Assembly (NCBI GenBank): GCA_934631025.1
Contig: CAKTXR010000009.1
Location: 20,871 to 84,870 of the forward strand
DNA: 64,000 bases
Reading direction: 5' to 3'
DNA from: an uncultured Clostridia bacterium
Lineage (GTDB): Bacteria; Bacillota; Clostridia; Christensenellales; Aristaeellaceae
The notes under the pieces are model-generated. The model was not told the DNA's origin. It made no database searches and was given only the letters and a program-made list of their open reading frames with translations. Both the position numbers and the translations under genes were made by a program. Shown here one piece after another: positions 1 through 7,820 of the stretch; position 1 is the first letter of the stretch; every line of letters begins with the position of its first letter.

Positions 1-1203
1 GATGCGCGCGAAGAACTCGGGCGCGAACAGCGGTATGCCCGAATAGCGCACGGGTTCGCCGGTACACACGGTGTCGCCCAGCCGGAAGATGCCGGGATCG
101 AACAGGCCGATGATGTCGCCCGCGTAGGCCGTCTCGACGCTCTCGTGCTCCTGCGCCATGAACTGCTGCGGCTGGGCGAGCTTGATGCGGCTGTTCGTGC
201 CCGAATGCCACACGGTCATGCCCTTTTCGAACACGCCGGAGCAGACGCGCATGAAGGCGAGCCGGTCGCGGTGGGCGGGGTTCATGTTGGCCTGAATCTT
301 GAAGATGAAGCCGGTGAATTTATCGCTGTCCGGCGCGATTTCGCCCTTATCGGACACGCGCGCGGTGGGCATTTTCGTATAGGAGAGGAAGCGCTTGAGG
401 AACGGCTCCACGCCGAAGTTGTTGGACGCGCTGCCGAAGAACAGCGGCGTGAGCTGGCCGGAGAGGATCTTGTCCAGCTCGAATGGATCGCCCGCCACGT
501 CCAGCATTTCCACATCCTCCATCAGCTTGTCGTAATAGCTCCTGCCGATGGTATCGCACAGCGTCGGGTCGTCGATGGAGATGGTCTGAACCTCGACCTG
601 CGTCTGGCCGTGATCGCCGCCCTTATACAGCTCGACGCAGCGGGTATCGCGGTGATACACGCCCTTGAAGTCGCCGTGCGTACCGATGGGCCAGTTGACC
701 GGACAGGAGCGGATGCCCAGCACGTTTTCCAGCTCCTCCATCAGTTCGAAGGGATCCTTGCCCGCGCGATCCATCTTGTTGACGAATGTGAAGATCGGAA
801 TCGAGCGCAGGCGGCAGACCTTGAACAGCTTGATGGTCTGCTCCTCAACGCCCTTGGCGCAGTCGATCAGCATGACCGCGCTGTCCGCGGCGACCAGCGT
901 GCGGTAGGTATCCTCGGAGAAGTCCTGATGGCCGGGGGTATCGAGGATGTTGATATGATAGCCGTCGAAATCGAACTGCATGGCCGAGGACGTGACCGAA
1001 ATGCCGCGCTGCTTCTCGATTTCCATCCAGTCCGAGGTGGCGTGATGCGCGGCCTTGCGCGCCTTGACCGAGCCGGCCTGACGAATTGCGCCGCCGTAGA
1101 GCAGAAGCTTTTCGGTCAGCGTGGTTTTACCGGCGTCCGGGTGAGAGATGATGGCGAACGTGCGCCTGCGCTGCACTTCCGCCTGAAGTTCGGGATGCTC
1201 CAT
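1..1203 (-). CDS. prfC: Peptide chain release factor 3 (N-terminal 401 residues, runs off the window)
   Basis: Translational GTPase RF3, which recycles RF1 and RF2 from the ribosome after peptide release. The reverse strand reads MEHPELQAEVQRRRTFAIIS, then the G1 loop HPDAGKTT (residues 21-28), the RF3-typical stretch ATSDWMEIEKQRGISVTSS, and the G3 motif DTPGHQDFSEDTYRTL. These separate it from EF-G, LepA and TypA. The start at 1203 is preceded by AAGGAGG at about 1213-1219. Family length is near 530 residues, so roughly 130 C-terminal residues lie beyond base 1. The reading frame stays open to the window edge. It is apparently monocistronic, and a TATAAT-type -10 lies about 120 bases upstream. 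Confidence 0.95.
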   Translation of the reverse strand, partial: MEHPELQAEVQRRRTFAIISHPDAGKTTLTEKLLLYGGAIRQAGSVKARKAAHHATSDWMEIEKQRGISVTSSAMQFDFDGYHINILDTPGHQDFSEDTYRTLVAADSAVMLIDCAKGVEEQTIKLFKVCRLRSIPIFTFVNKMDRAGKDPFELMEELENVLGIRSCPVNWPIGTHGDFKGVYHRDTRCVELYKGGDHGQTQVEVQTISIDDPTLCDTIGRSYYDKLMEDVEMLDVAGDPFELDKILSGQLTPLFFGSASNNFGVEPFLKRFLSYTKMPTARVSDKGEIAPDSDKFTGFIFKIQANMNPAHRDRLAFMRVCSGVFEKGMTVWHSGTNSRIKLAQPQQFMAQEHESVETAYAGDIIGLFDPGIFRLGDTVCTGEPVRYSGIPLFAPEFFARI

Positions 1204-1319
1204 GTAACTGAACCTCCTTATTCGGCTTGAGCCGTCCAATGTGTTTTCATTTTTTAGCGAGCCGAAAGACGTCAATTCATAGCTCCCCGATCCTCCTCCC
1301 GATGCACTTTAACTTTAGT

Positions 1320-1325
1320 ATTATA
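1320..1325 (-). promoter_or_regulatory. Putative -10 box for prfC
   Basis: The reverse strand reads TATAAT here. The -35 at 17 bases upstream (GATACA) is poor. The implied leader to the prfC start is about 110 nt. Confidence 0.4.
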
Positions 1326-1434
1326 TACCAGCTTCGCTCTTTTGTATCGCATAACTTCGTTAAGTGTTGCGGCGGCGGGGTCGTTCCGGCGCAAAAAACG
1401 GGGGGTTTGCGCGAATTTGCGGCTGTGCGGGCGG

Positions 1435-2150
1435 CGGGGCGATGCGGCTCTGTCGCGGCGTCTTGCGCTCGGTTCACGCCTGTCAATATGTTTCTATTGG
1501 AGTGTCTTGCGTTCGATCACGCCTGCTGTTTGACGCTGAGCGCCAAACAGGACGGCTTGCGGTATGTTGCATTTCTATTCCGCCGTGGGTCGGGATCGCC
1601 ATTAGTACGTTCTCGAATGTTGTGCGGTTATCAGACTTTGTTGGTTCACTTCGAGCTTCTGCGTTTCTTTGTGGCGATCCCGACGGAGTACGAGGGAACG
1701 CGGAGAACGGAGTCGGCGGCACAGCGTGAGTGCGTTTTTGCGTGAGCCTCTTGGCTTTGCCATGCTTTCCGCGGGGAATACGCTGGGGCTGCGCGCCCCA
1801 GACTGCACCAAAGAGTCAAAAGTGGAAGCCGCACTGCGGCCTCTCTGGACTCTCTTCTTTTGATTCGCGGCAGAGTACCTTTTAGCAAAACATGGCAATA
1901 CTTGCTATCTTTGAACAACGTTCCCTACGCCCCGCAGCACTCGGGTACACGGAAAGACCCTGCCGAGTCCAATTTATGCTCGGCAGGGTCGGGCTGTATA
2001 GCGATGATTCCTACTATATCAAACGTCCAGACTCGAAGCGCCCCCAAGCGCTGAAGAGTCGGGTTGCAGCGCGCGAAGCGAAGAGGAAGCGGCACAGCCG
2101 TCGGGTTGCAGCGCGCGAAGCGAAGAGGAAACGGCACAGCCGTCGTAGAG
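1435..2150 (+). repeat. Composite hairpin repeat, copy R1 (modules M1, M2, M3, M6, M5)
   Basis: This tract has no credible gene of its own. It contains, in order: M1 (1590-1683, a 94-nt box bounded by TCGGGATCGCC and GGCGATCCCGA); M2 (about 1760-1880, two GC-rich hairpins, the second carrying a 24-nt inserted mini-hairpin at 1818-1841); M3 (1956-1990, 12-bp stem GACCCTGCCGAG with loop TCCAATTTATG); M6 (about 2029-2061, stems around loop CCCCAA); and M5 mini-hairpins in a 42-bp tandem duplication (2059-2100 and 2101-2142). Related tracts lie at 7.4, 10.8-11.7, 38.1-39.4 and 63.7 kb. The last part overlaps the 3' end of the reverse-strand gene ending at 2019. Confidence 0.85.
1956..1990 (-). 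terminator. M3 hairpin downstream of the 2019-4100 gene
   Basis: Perfect 12-bp stem with 11-nt loop. On the reverse strand the stem GACCCTGCCGAG...CTCGGCAGGGTC is followed by TTTCCGTG, which resembles an intrinsic terminator, though with a weak T tract. It lies 29 bases past the stop codon. Confidence 0.5.
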
Positions 2151-4100
2151 AGGCAGGTCCTGATCGTTCGCCCATTCGTCGTACAGCTCGCCGCGCGCAT
2201 CGTTCAGCCGGTAGGGATACACATACGCGGCGTGCCCGCGCCCGTCGTCGCCGATCAGGCACAGGCAGTTTCGGATGATCTCGTCCGCGCGCGAGCGCCA
2301 TATCTCCTCGCCGCTCAGCCGCGCATACGCATAATACGAGCGCGCCGTCAGACAGCTCAGATGATGCGGCAGCGTGTCGCCGAACAGCCGCTGCTTGCCA
2401 AACCAGAAATCGTCCCAGTACCGCACCGAAATGCCGTACAGATGAAAGCTCGGCTGCATCCCACAGAAGCGCTCGAGACACGCAAGGTGCTTTTTCGCCT
2501 CGGCCAGATAATGCGCGCGCTCCTCGCCCTCGCTGTCCTCGCCCATCTCGGCAATGCACTTCACCGCCGGCGTGACGATGGTCTGCTCGTAGTTTACCTC
2601 ATGCTTGGGATAGTCCAGCCCGTTCTTCACCATGGCGTCGGCATGGCGCTTGAAATACGCGCGCATTTTCGCCCGCTCGGCCGGCATCCCCGCGTCGTCG
2701 AACGCGGAAAGGATGCGCCGAATCTCCACGGCGTTTGAATAGCACTTCTCGCCGCCGACGCCGTAATAGGTATCGGCCAGCCGCACAGCGCAGTCAAGCA
2801 GCCGCTTCTCATGCGTCACGAAATACGTCTCGCAGAAGAGGAACATCACGCCCGGCGCGTTGTACAGCCGCAGCGCGTTGCGGTTCTTGCGGATGGTGTT
2901 GAACACCTCGCCGGTCTCCTCGTCGTAGATCTCGCGGAACACGAAATCCACGAATCGGTCGAGCGCCGCCCTCAGCGCGGGATCGTCCCTGCGCTGGAGA
3001 TATTTCGCCAGCACGAACGCCATGTTCAGCCGCTCGCGGCAGGCGTTATGGTCGGAATTCAGGTTGTCGAAATATGTGCGCTCCGTCGTGTTGTCGTAGA
3101 TCAGGAACGCGCCGCAGAGCGGACTGTTTTCGTCGCGGCACTGCTGTTTTTCCGCGATGAAGCGCACGCGCTTTTCCAGCAGCTCCTCGAAGGGAATCTT
3201 CACGTTGAACTCGGCACAGGTCGCACCCTGCCCCAGCGCGATCTCGAAGCGGTGAACGCCCCGCCGCGTCGGCGCATAGTCCACATGATACGCGCCGCCC
3301 TGCTCCTGCACGGGCACGTCCCTGCCGTCCAGCGTCACGCGCGGAACGGCGGCGCACTGAATATCAAAGCGAATCCGCTCGCCCTCGAACACGGTAAAGT
3401 GCTCCGCGTGAATTACCGCCTGATTGGGGAAGCGCAAGAGATTTTTCTCAAACTCCGCCTGACTCTCGTGCCAGAACAGTTCCCACTCCCAGACATAGGA
3501 TTCGCCGCTCAAAAGCGCCGCGCCTGCCGGAGAGAGCGAAAACAGCCCGCGCACATTGCTGCGGCAGCCGCTCTGCGTGTACCGGTCGAACGCGCCGCGC
3601 GCCAGCGCCAGACCGAGACTTTTTCCGAACGGCCCCATGCGCACGGCGTTGATCCACGCGCCCTCGCCGCCGCACCAGATATGCGTGTGGCAGTGCGTGC
3701 GCAGGCATTCGGCGGCATAGGTGTAGCTGTCCGGAAAGGGAAACTCGACGCCGAAGTTGTCCGCGTCCAGCACGACCGGCACATCGGAAGTATTCGCCGC
3801 GGTCACGCGCTCGCGCAGATTGCCGTTTTCGGCGAAGAACCGCTCGACGAGCACATGAAGCGTCCCGCCCGCATACTCGGCGCGGCAATGCGCTTCATCC
3901 TGCTCGAGCGACACAAGCGCCAGCGGCACGTCCTCGAACAGCGCCCTTGCGGGATAATCGGCAAAGCGGCGGCAGTCGATCCTCCCCCACGCTCCCTCGC
4001 CCGCGCACCAGTTCATGCGGTATTCATCCTCAGGATTGATCAGCGCGGCCATGCAGCCGGTTTTGGGGTCGATTTCAATCTCAAACAGCCTGTTTTTCAT
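2019..4100 (-). CDS. Putative carbohydrate-active enzyme, six-hairpin glycosidase type
   Basis: About 693 residues with no signal peptide, so probably cytoplasmic. The N-terminal half looks beta-rich (residues 1-310, with aromatic-rich GESYVWEWELFWHE). The C-terminal half (about 340-665) is helical with repeated aromatic and acidic motifs (RLYNAPGVMFLFCETY, VRYWDDFWFGKQRLFGD), as in (alpha/alpha)6 glycosidases and lyases. The exact family is not recognised. The ATG at 4100 overlaps the stop of the upstream MATE gene (ATGA) and has AAGG about 10 bases upstream; a GTG at 4109 sits too close to the ribosome site. The last roughly 40 codons come from repeat R1, including a 14-residue tandem duplication and the tail LRALQPDSSALGGASSLD, which is shared with the unrelated protein at 9975-10892. 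Confidence 0.6.
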   Translation of the reverse strand: MKNRLFEIEIDPKTGCMAALINPEDEYRMNWCAGEGAWGRIDCRRFADYPARALFEDVPLALVSLEQDEAHCRAEYAGGTLHVLVERFFAENGNLRERVTAANTSDVPVVLDADNFGVEFPFPDSYTYAAECLRTHCHTHIWCGGEGAWINAVRMGPFGKSLGLALARGAFDRYTQSGCRSNVRGLFSLSPAGAALLSGESYVWEWELFWHESQAEFEKNLLRFPNQAVIHAEHFTVFEGERIRFDIQCAAVPRVTLDGRDVPVQEQGGAYHVDYAPTRRGVHRFEIALGQGATCAEFNVKIPFEELLEKRVRFIAEKQQCRDENSPLCGAFLIYDNTTERTYFDNLNSDHNACRERLNMAFVLAKYLQRRDDPALRAALDRFVDFVFREIYDEETGEVFNTIRKNRNALRLYNAPGVMFLFCETYFVTHEKRLLDCAVRLADTYYGVGGEKCYSNAVEIRRILSAFDDAGMPAERAKMRAYFKRHADAMVKNGLDYPKHEVNYEQTIVTPAVKCIAEMGEDSEGEERAHYLAEAKKHLACLERFCGMQPSFHLYGISVRYWDDFWFGKQRLFGDTLPHHLSCLTARSYYAYARLSGEEIWRSRADEIIRNCLCLIGDDGRGHAAYVYPYRLNDARGELYDEWANDQDLPLYDGCAVSSSLRALQPDGCAASSSLRALQPDSSALGGASSLDV

Positions 4101-5443
4101 GCTCTGCACATCCTTTCAATCTTCTTCATTTCAATCAGATAGCCGCCGAAGAGCAGCACGGCAATCGCCGCCCACGCCGACGCGTCGGTCAGCGGCACGC
4201 TCAGAAAGCCCACGCCCCGTGCCACCATCGCCACGGGCGCGGCATAGCGCACGGCGATTTCCAGCACGCCGGAGAGCGTCGGATAGAGCGGCCGGCCCAG
4301 TCCGGTCAGCACCAGCTTGAAAACCGAAGCGACCGCCAGTATAAACATGGCCGTGCAGCGCACCTTCAGATACATGATTCCCGCCGAAACCGCCTTCTCG
4401 CCGTCGGTGATCATCAGCCGCAGAATCAGCGGCGATACGAAATACGAGAGGATAAAGAGAATCACATTGAGGCCGGTGAGTATGACGAGCGTCGTCTTTA
4501 CGCCCTCGCGGATGCGTTTTGCGTTGCCCGCGCCCAGATTCTGCGCCGCGAACACCGCCGCCGCGCTCGAGAAGCCGGTGATGGGCGTGGTGATGATATA
4601 GCCGATGCGGCTGGCGCACGAATAGGCCGTGACATACTCCGTGCCGATGCCGTTGGTGACGAATTGCAATATGATCACGCCGAACGCCACGATGAAGTTG
4701 GTCGCCATGGTGGGCACGCCGACCGACAGGCACTCGCGGATCAGCGCGCCGTCGGGCAGCAGATCGCGCGCGGAGAAGCGATAGAGCGGCGCGCGATCGA
4801 CCGTATAGAGCACGCAGGCCGCGACCGCCGCCGCCTGAGAGAGCACCGTCGCCAGCGCCGCGCCCGCCACGCCCATATCGAGCCGGATGAACAGGATCGC
4901 CAGCGCAATGTGCAGCACGGACGCGCCTGCGAAGAACAGCATGGGCGCGCGGCTGTTGCCCAGAGCGCGCAGCATCTCGCAGTAAAAATTATAGAACACC
5001 GTCGTGGAAAAGCCGGCCATAATCGCCGCGAAATAGATTGTCGACGCGTCGATGATGTCCGCGGGCGTGCGCATGAGCGCCAGCATGCCGCGCGCAAAGG
5101 CCACGCCCAGAACGCTCACCAGCACGCTCACGATCGCCGAGAGCAGCAGCGCGTTGGCGAACACGCGCCGAAGCCCCGCGTAATCGCCCGCGCCGTACCG
5201 CTTGCCCGCCACGACCGAAAAGCCGGACATGAGGCCCATGACGCTGCTGGTAAACAGCGACACGAGCGAACCGGTCGCGCCCACCGCCGCCAGCGTCAGC
5301 GTGTCGATCATCCGGCCGACGATCACCGTGTCCACGATGTTGTACAGATTCTGAAGGATCCCGCTCAGCACGCAGGGCAGCGCAAAGAGCGTCAGTCCCT
5401 TCGCCACGCCGCCGCGCGTGAGATCCAGTGTTTTTCCCGCCAT
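4097..5443 (-). CDS. MATE-family multidrug/Na+ antiporter
   Basis: 448-residue polytopic inner-membrane protein of the MATE family, exporting organic cations or other small molecules in exchange for Na+ or H+. Two matching halves of about six helices each are visible. The N-terminal region has LTRGGVAKGLTLFALPCVLS and NIVDTVIVGRMI, characteristic of the family, followed by VGATGSLVSLFTSSVMGLMSG. The ATG at 5443 is chosen because AAGGACGG lies 7-8 bases upstream; an in-frame TTG at 5467 has no such site. It overlaps the downstream glycosidase-like gene by four bases, so the two are probably translationally coupled and the exporter may share a substrate class with it. The substrate cannot be told from sequence. 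Confidence 0.9.
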   Translation of the reverse strand: MAGKTLDLTRGGVAKGLTLFALPCVLSGILQNLYNIVDTVIVGRMIDTLTLAAVGATGSLVSLFTSSVMGLMSGFSVVAGKRYGAGDYAGLRRVFANALLLSAIVSVLVSVLGVAFARGMLALMRTPADIIDASTIYFAAIMAGFSTTVFYNFYCEMLRALGNSRAPMLFFAGASVLHIALAILFIRLDMGVAGAALATVLSQAAAVAACVLYTVDRAPLYRFSARDLLPDGALIRECLSVGVPTMATNFIVAFGVIILQFVTNGIGTEYVTAYSCASRIGYIITTPITGFSSAAAVFAAQNLGAGNAKRIREGVKTTLVILTGLNVILFILSYFVSPLILRLMITDGEKAVSAGIMYLKVRCTAMFILAVASVFKLVLTGLGRPLYPTLSGVLEIAVRYAAPVAMVARGVGFLSVPLTDASAWAAIAVLLFGGYLIEMKKIERMCRA

Positions 5444-5653
5444 GTGTCGACCGTCCTTTTTTTCCAAGTCTCCGCCGCTTCGCGCAGTCCGCGTTTCGGA
5501 AAACCGGCTTCCAAGCCGTCGCTCTCGAATCTCCCGCCCCGCGAGCGAAGTCAGGCTTTTGTCGGTTCCCAGAGCTTTTTCTCAGAAAGCATTTCGATTA
5601 AATCCGAACGTCGCGTCGCAAAACGGCGATTTTCGCGCCCGAGTCCGCACACT

Positions 5654-5682
5654 ATGATACGCCCGCCGCCCGCAGACGTCAA
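5654..5682 (-). promoter_or_regulatory. Promoter of the MATE-glycosidase operon
   Basis: Reverse strand TTGACG (5677-5682), 17-base spacer, TATCAT (5654-5659). It implies a leader of about 205 nt before the MATE start, long enough for RNA regulation, although no known riboswitch class was recognised in it. Confidence 0.65.
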
Positions 5683-5727
5683 TGGATAAAACCGCGCGCC
5701 GGATTGTCCTTTTCGCATCGCTTTTCA

Positions 5728-5756
5728 TTGACGCGCCGGCCGAAATCTGCTATCAT
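5728..5756 (+). promoter_or_regulatory. Promoter of the AraC regulator gene
   Basis: TTGACG (5728-5733), 17-base spacer, TATCAT (5751-5756). Both hexamers are identical to those of the divergent MATE promoter 50 bases away. Confidence 0.65.
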
Positions 5757-5778
5757 AGCGGTGGGGAGGTGCGCCGGT

Positions 5779-6600
5779 ATGGACAAAAACATCGTCTCGT
5801 TCGCCGCACTGAATACGCTGGATTTCGAGATCGCCGATCTGTTCGCCATGACGCAGAAATGGCAGCGCGGCGTAGTTTTCAGCCGGAACAGTCCGCGCCC
5901 CGTGACGGGAATCATCTATCTGAACGGCTGCACGGGGCAATATACCGCCGCAGACGGCGCGTCCTTCTTCGCGCCCGGGGGGAGCCTGATCTGTCTGCCC
6001 GCGCTCAGCCGCTATGAGGTGCTGAACATCGACTGCGGGCTGAGCCGTCCGGACGCGTGGCTGGTCGAGTTCAACATTATACAAAACGGCGCGCTGCTCA
6101 CGCCGGGCGACGCGCCGTTCATGCTGGAGCAAACAAGCGCCGCGCTGGCGGGCGAATACATCGCGGCGGCGGCTCAGGCCTACGAATCGCCGGTACGCGC
6201 GCCTCTGGCCCTCAAGAACGCCGTGTGGCGGCTGATCGCGCTGCTGAGTCAGTCGGCGCAGCGGCCCGAAAAGGGCAAATACCAGCCGATCCTGCGCGGC
6301 GTGGAACTGATGAAGGAGCATGCGCTGACGGACACGCCCATCGAGGAGATCGCGCGGCTGTGCGGGCTGAGCGCGGGCGGCTTCCGCAAGCTGTTCCGTG
6401 AATATTCGGGGCAAAGCCCGATGCAGTACCGCATGGCGCTGCGCATGGCCATGGCGAAGAAGCTGCTGGAGGACAGCGACATGACGCTGGACGAAATCGC
6501 CGCCACGCTCAATCTGGAGAGCGGCGCGTATTTCTGCAAGCTGTTCCGCCGCCAGTGCGGTCAGACCCCCGGCGCATACCGACGGCAGTATCGCCGATAA
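5779..6600 (+). CDS. AraC-family transcriptional regulator
   Basis: 273 residues. The N-terminal region (about 1-160) is a cupin-like sensing domain, with GCTGQYTAADGASFFAPGGS typical of AraC effector domains. The C-terminal region (about 170-273) holds the two helix-turn-helix motifs: IEEIARLCGLSAGGFRKLF, and LDEIAATLNLESGAYFCKLF followed by GQTPGAYRRQY. The ATG at 5779 follows GGGGAGGTG (5762-5770); a longer in-frame opening from 5704 has no ribosome site and would run through the promoter. The gene is divergent from the MATE and glycosidase-like genes, which it likely controls in response to a sugar or exported compound. The ligand is not predictable. Confidence 0.9.
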   Translation: MDKNIVSFAALNTLDFEIADLFAMTQKWQRGVVFSRNSPRPVTGIIYLNGCTGQYTAADGASFFAPGGSLICLPALSRYEVLNIDCGLSRPDAWLVEFNIIQNGALLTPGDAPFMLEQTSAALAGEYIAAAAQAYESPVRAPLALKNAVWRLIALLSQSAQRPEKGKYQPILRGVELMKEHALTDTPIEEIARLCGLSAGGFRKLFREYSGQSPMQYRMALRMAMAKKLLEDSDMTLDEIAATLNLESGAYFCKLFRRQCGQTPGAYRRQYRR

Positions 6601-6603
6601 GCG

Positions 6604-6650
6604 CGGCGCCCCGTCCAAGCTGAGAAGGTCGGCATGGGCGGGGCGGTTGG
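6604..6650 (+). terminator. Weak intrinsic terminator after the AraC gene
   Basis: GCGCCCCGTCCA pairs with TGGGCGGGGCG across a 17-base loop, followed by a poor T tract (GGTTTTGG). Confidence 0.35.
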
Positions 6651-6724
6651 TTTTGGGGGTGGCTATAGAGCACGCAGTCGAGACGAACGTATCCGGCTCT
6701 CACGCGCGGGAACCGTACCGGCTA

Positions 6725-6870
6725 CGCTTGGAGATTATTCCGCGCTGACGCGACGAAACGATATTCCGCTGCATGGGATAGTGAATTGCGCGCCGGCGAA
6801 AGGTTGCGTTTGGCCGGTTTTGGCTCCGGCACAGGCGTTTGTGCGCGCGGGGGGCGGGCGAGCGGGGCGG
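6725..6870 (+). repeat. Composite hairpin repeat, partial copy R2
   Basis: Carries only the module that begins GATATTCCGC and ends in a GGCCGG hairpin. It closely matches 38480-38580 and, inverted, 11570-11700 and 20130-20240. The hairpin stem again differs between copies (GGCCGG/CCGGC here, GGCCGG/CCGGCT at 38.55 kb, GTGCCGG/CCGGCAC at 20.15 kb). No gene was seen in 6650-6940. Confidence 0.65.
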
Positions 6871-6943
6871 TTCTGTTGCGGCGGGAAACGATCTCATCCA
6901 GCCGTCACGGCGTTTATGGCGCGAGAAAAAAGCATGACGCAGC

Positions 6944-6973
6944 TTGACAAGTCAGGCCGCGCCATGCTATAAT
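6944..6973 (+). promoter_or_regulatory. Strong promoter of the antisense RNA at 6980
   Basis: TTGACA (6944-6949), 18-base spacer, TATAAT (6968-6973). Both hexamers are full consensus. Confidence 0.8.
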
Positions 6974-6979
6974 ATTGGC

Positions 6980-7085
6980 ATGAAGGGATGACGCTTTTGG
7001 AACGGCTTCTTCCCCTCTGATTTAAGAAATCAAAACAGAAGCAAAGCTGCCACCAGTTAGCGCTGGATGGCGGCTTTGCTTTAAA
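6980..7085 (+). ncRNA. Candidate type I antitoxin RNA facing the 7091-7246 peptide gene
   Basis: Short transcript from a consensus promoter to a hairpin at about 7039-7082 (AAGCAAAGC paired with GCTTTGCTT, then TTAAAG). It has no long ORF, only a ten-codon one, MTLLERLLPL. The hairpin can terminate transcription from both sides and lies immediately 3' of the convergent small hydrophobic gene, so the two RNAs would overlap at their 3' ends, as described for txpA/ratA of Bacillus. The 5' segment GCATGAAGGGATGACGCTT recurs with one small insertion at 14650. The antitoxin function is inferred from arrangement only. Confidence 0.55.
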
Positions 7086-7090
7086 GCGTC

Positions 7091-7246
7091 TTATCGATGG
7101 TTAGATCGATTGTTTCTCTTGCTCTTCTGCGCAGGTTTGCGCTGGGAGCTGGAGGTATCTTTGGACAGCGTATAAACCGTCGTCACAAACATACACACCA
7201 TAGAGAAGACGTCATGAATAATCGAGATAATCTCGGAAATATTCAT
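7091..7246 (-). CDS. Small single-span membrane peptide, candidate type I toxin
   Basis: 51 residues. The N-terminus MNISEIISIIHDVFSMVCMF continues with VTTVYTLSK as one hydrophobic helix, followed by a strongly basic tail (KSKRNNRSNHR). Size and layout match holin-like type I toxins of Bacillota, which damage the membrane when over-expressed; no specific family match can be claimed. The ATG at 7246 has a near-perfect GGAGGTGA 5-6 bases upstream; a longer in-frame opening to 7369 would pass through the promoter and is rejected. It has its own strong promoter at 7341-7369 with a structured leader of about 90 nt, and a convergent antisense RNA ends six bases from its stop codon. Confidence 0.6.
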   Translation of the reverse strand: MNISEIISIIHDVFSMVCMFVTTVYTLSKDTSSSQRKPAQKSKRNNRSNHR

Positions 7247-7340
7247 AGCATCACCTCCAAGCATTTGTGCACAGAGGTGAAAAGCCAAGCGCCATCTGAT
7301 TCCTGTCATGCCATGGAGCCGTTGCCAGCCCCATGGCATT

Positions 7341-7369
7341 ATTTTATCATGGCGGAATATTCCTGTCAA
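7341..7369 (-). promoter_or_regulatory. Promoter of the small hydrophobic peptide gene
   Basis: Reverse strand TTGACA (7364-7369), 17-base spacer, TAAAAT (7341-7346). The leader contains an inverted CCATGGC...GCCATGG pair (about 7312-7337) that could fold before the ribosome site. Confidence 0.7.
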
Positions 7370-7419
7370 TCGTGTCGGGCGATTTTACGGTATGTTTGTT
7401 TGGATGGAAAACGCAGCGT

Positions 7420-7805
7420 TTTCCGCGGGGGAGTACGCTGGGGCTGAAATGTGGAAGCCGCACTGCGGCCGCCCCAGACTGCGCCAAAGAGACAAAAGTG
7501 GAAGCCGCACTGCGGCCTCTCTGGACTCTCTTCATGTGGTTCGCGGCAGAGTACCTTTTTGCATAACACAGCAATAATTGCTATCTCCAAACAGCCGCAC
7601 TTACGCCCCGCAACACCCGGGTACACGGAAAGACCCGTCCGGCTCTGATTTATGGCCGGACGGGTCGGGCTGTATAGCAATGTTATCAACACGCTCCAAC
7701 GTCCAGACTCTTCAGCGCCCCCAAGCGCTGAAGAGTCGGGTTGCAGCGCGCGAAGCGGAGAGGAAGCGGCACAGCCGCCGGGTTGCGTGCGCGAAGCGGT
7801 CTGGC
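7420..7805 (+). repeat. Composite hairpin repeat, copy R3
   Basis: M2 with both of its hairpin loops replaced by the same 24-nt mini-hairpin (7447-7470 and 7494-7517), then M3 at 7632-7666 (stem GACCCGTCCGGC, loop TCTGATTTATG), then M6 near 7706-7738 (13-bp stem ACTCTTCAGCGC with loop CCCCAA) and M5-type units up to the end of the SH3 gene at 7821. Confidence 0.85.
7632..7666 (-). terminator. M3 hairpin downstream of the SH3-repeat gene
   Basis: Perfect 12-bp stem. The reverse strand continues TTTCCGTG after the stem. It lies 154 bases past the stop codon of the SH3 gene. Confidence 0.45.
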
Positions 7806-7820
7806 CGCGGCACTGCCCGC

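Noticed and set aside
1227..2054. Several open frames of 60-170 codons in the repeat tract R1, with look-alikes in R3, R4, R6 and R7
   Set aside because: The frames break between repeat copies while the hairpins are kept, so the conserved feature is RNA or DNA structure, not protein.
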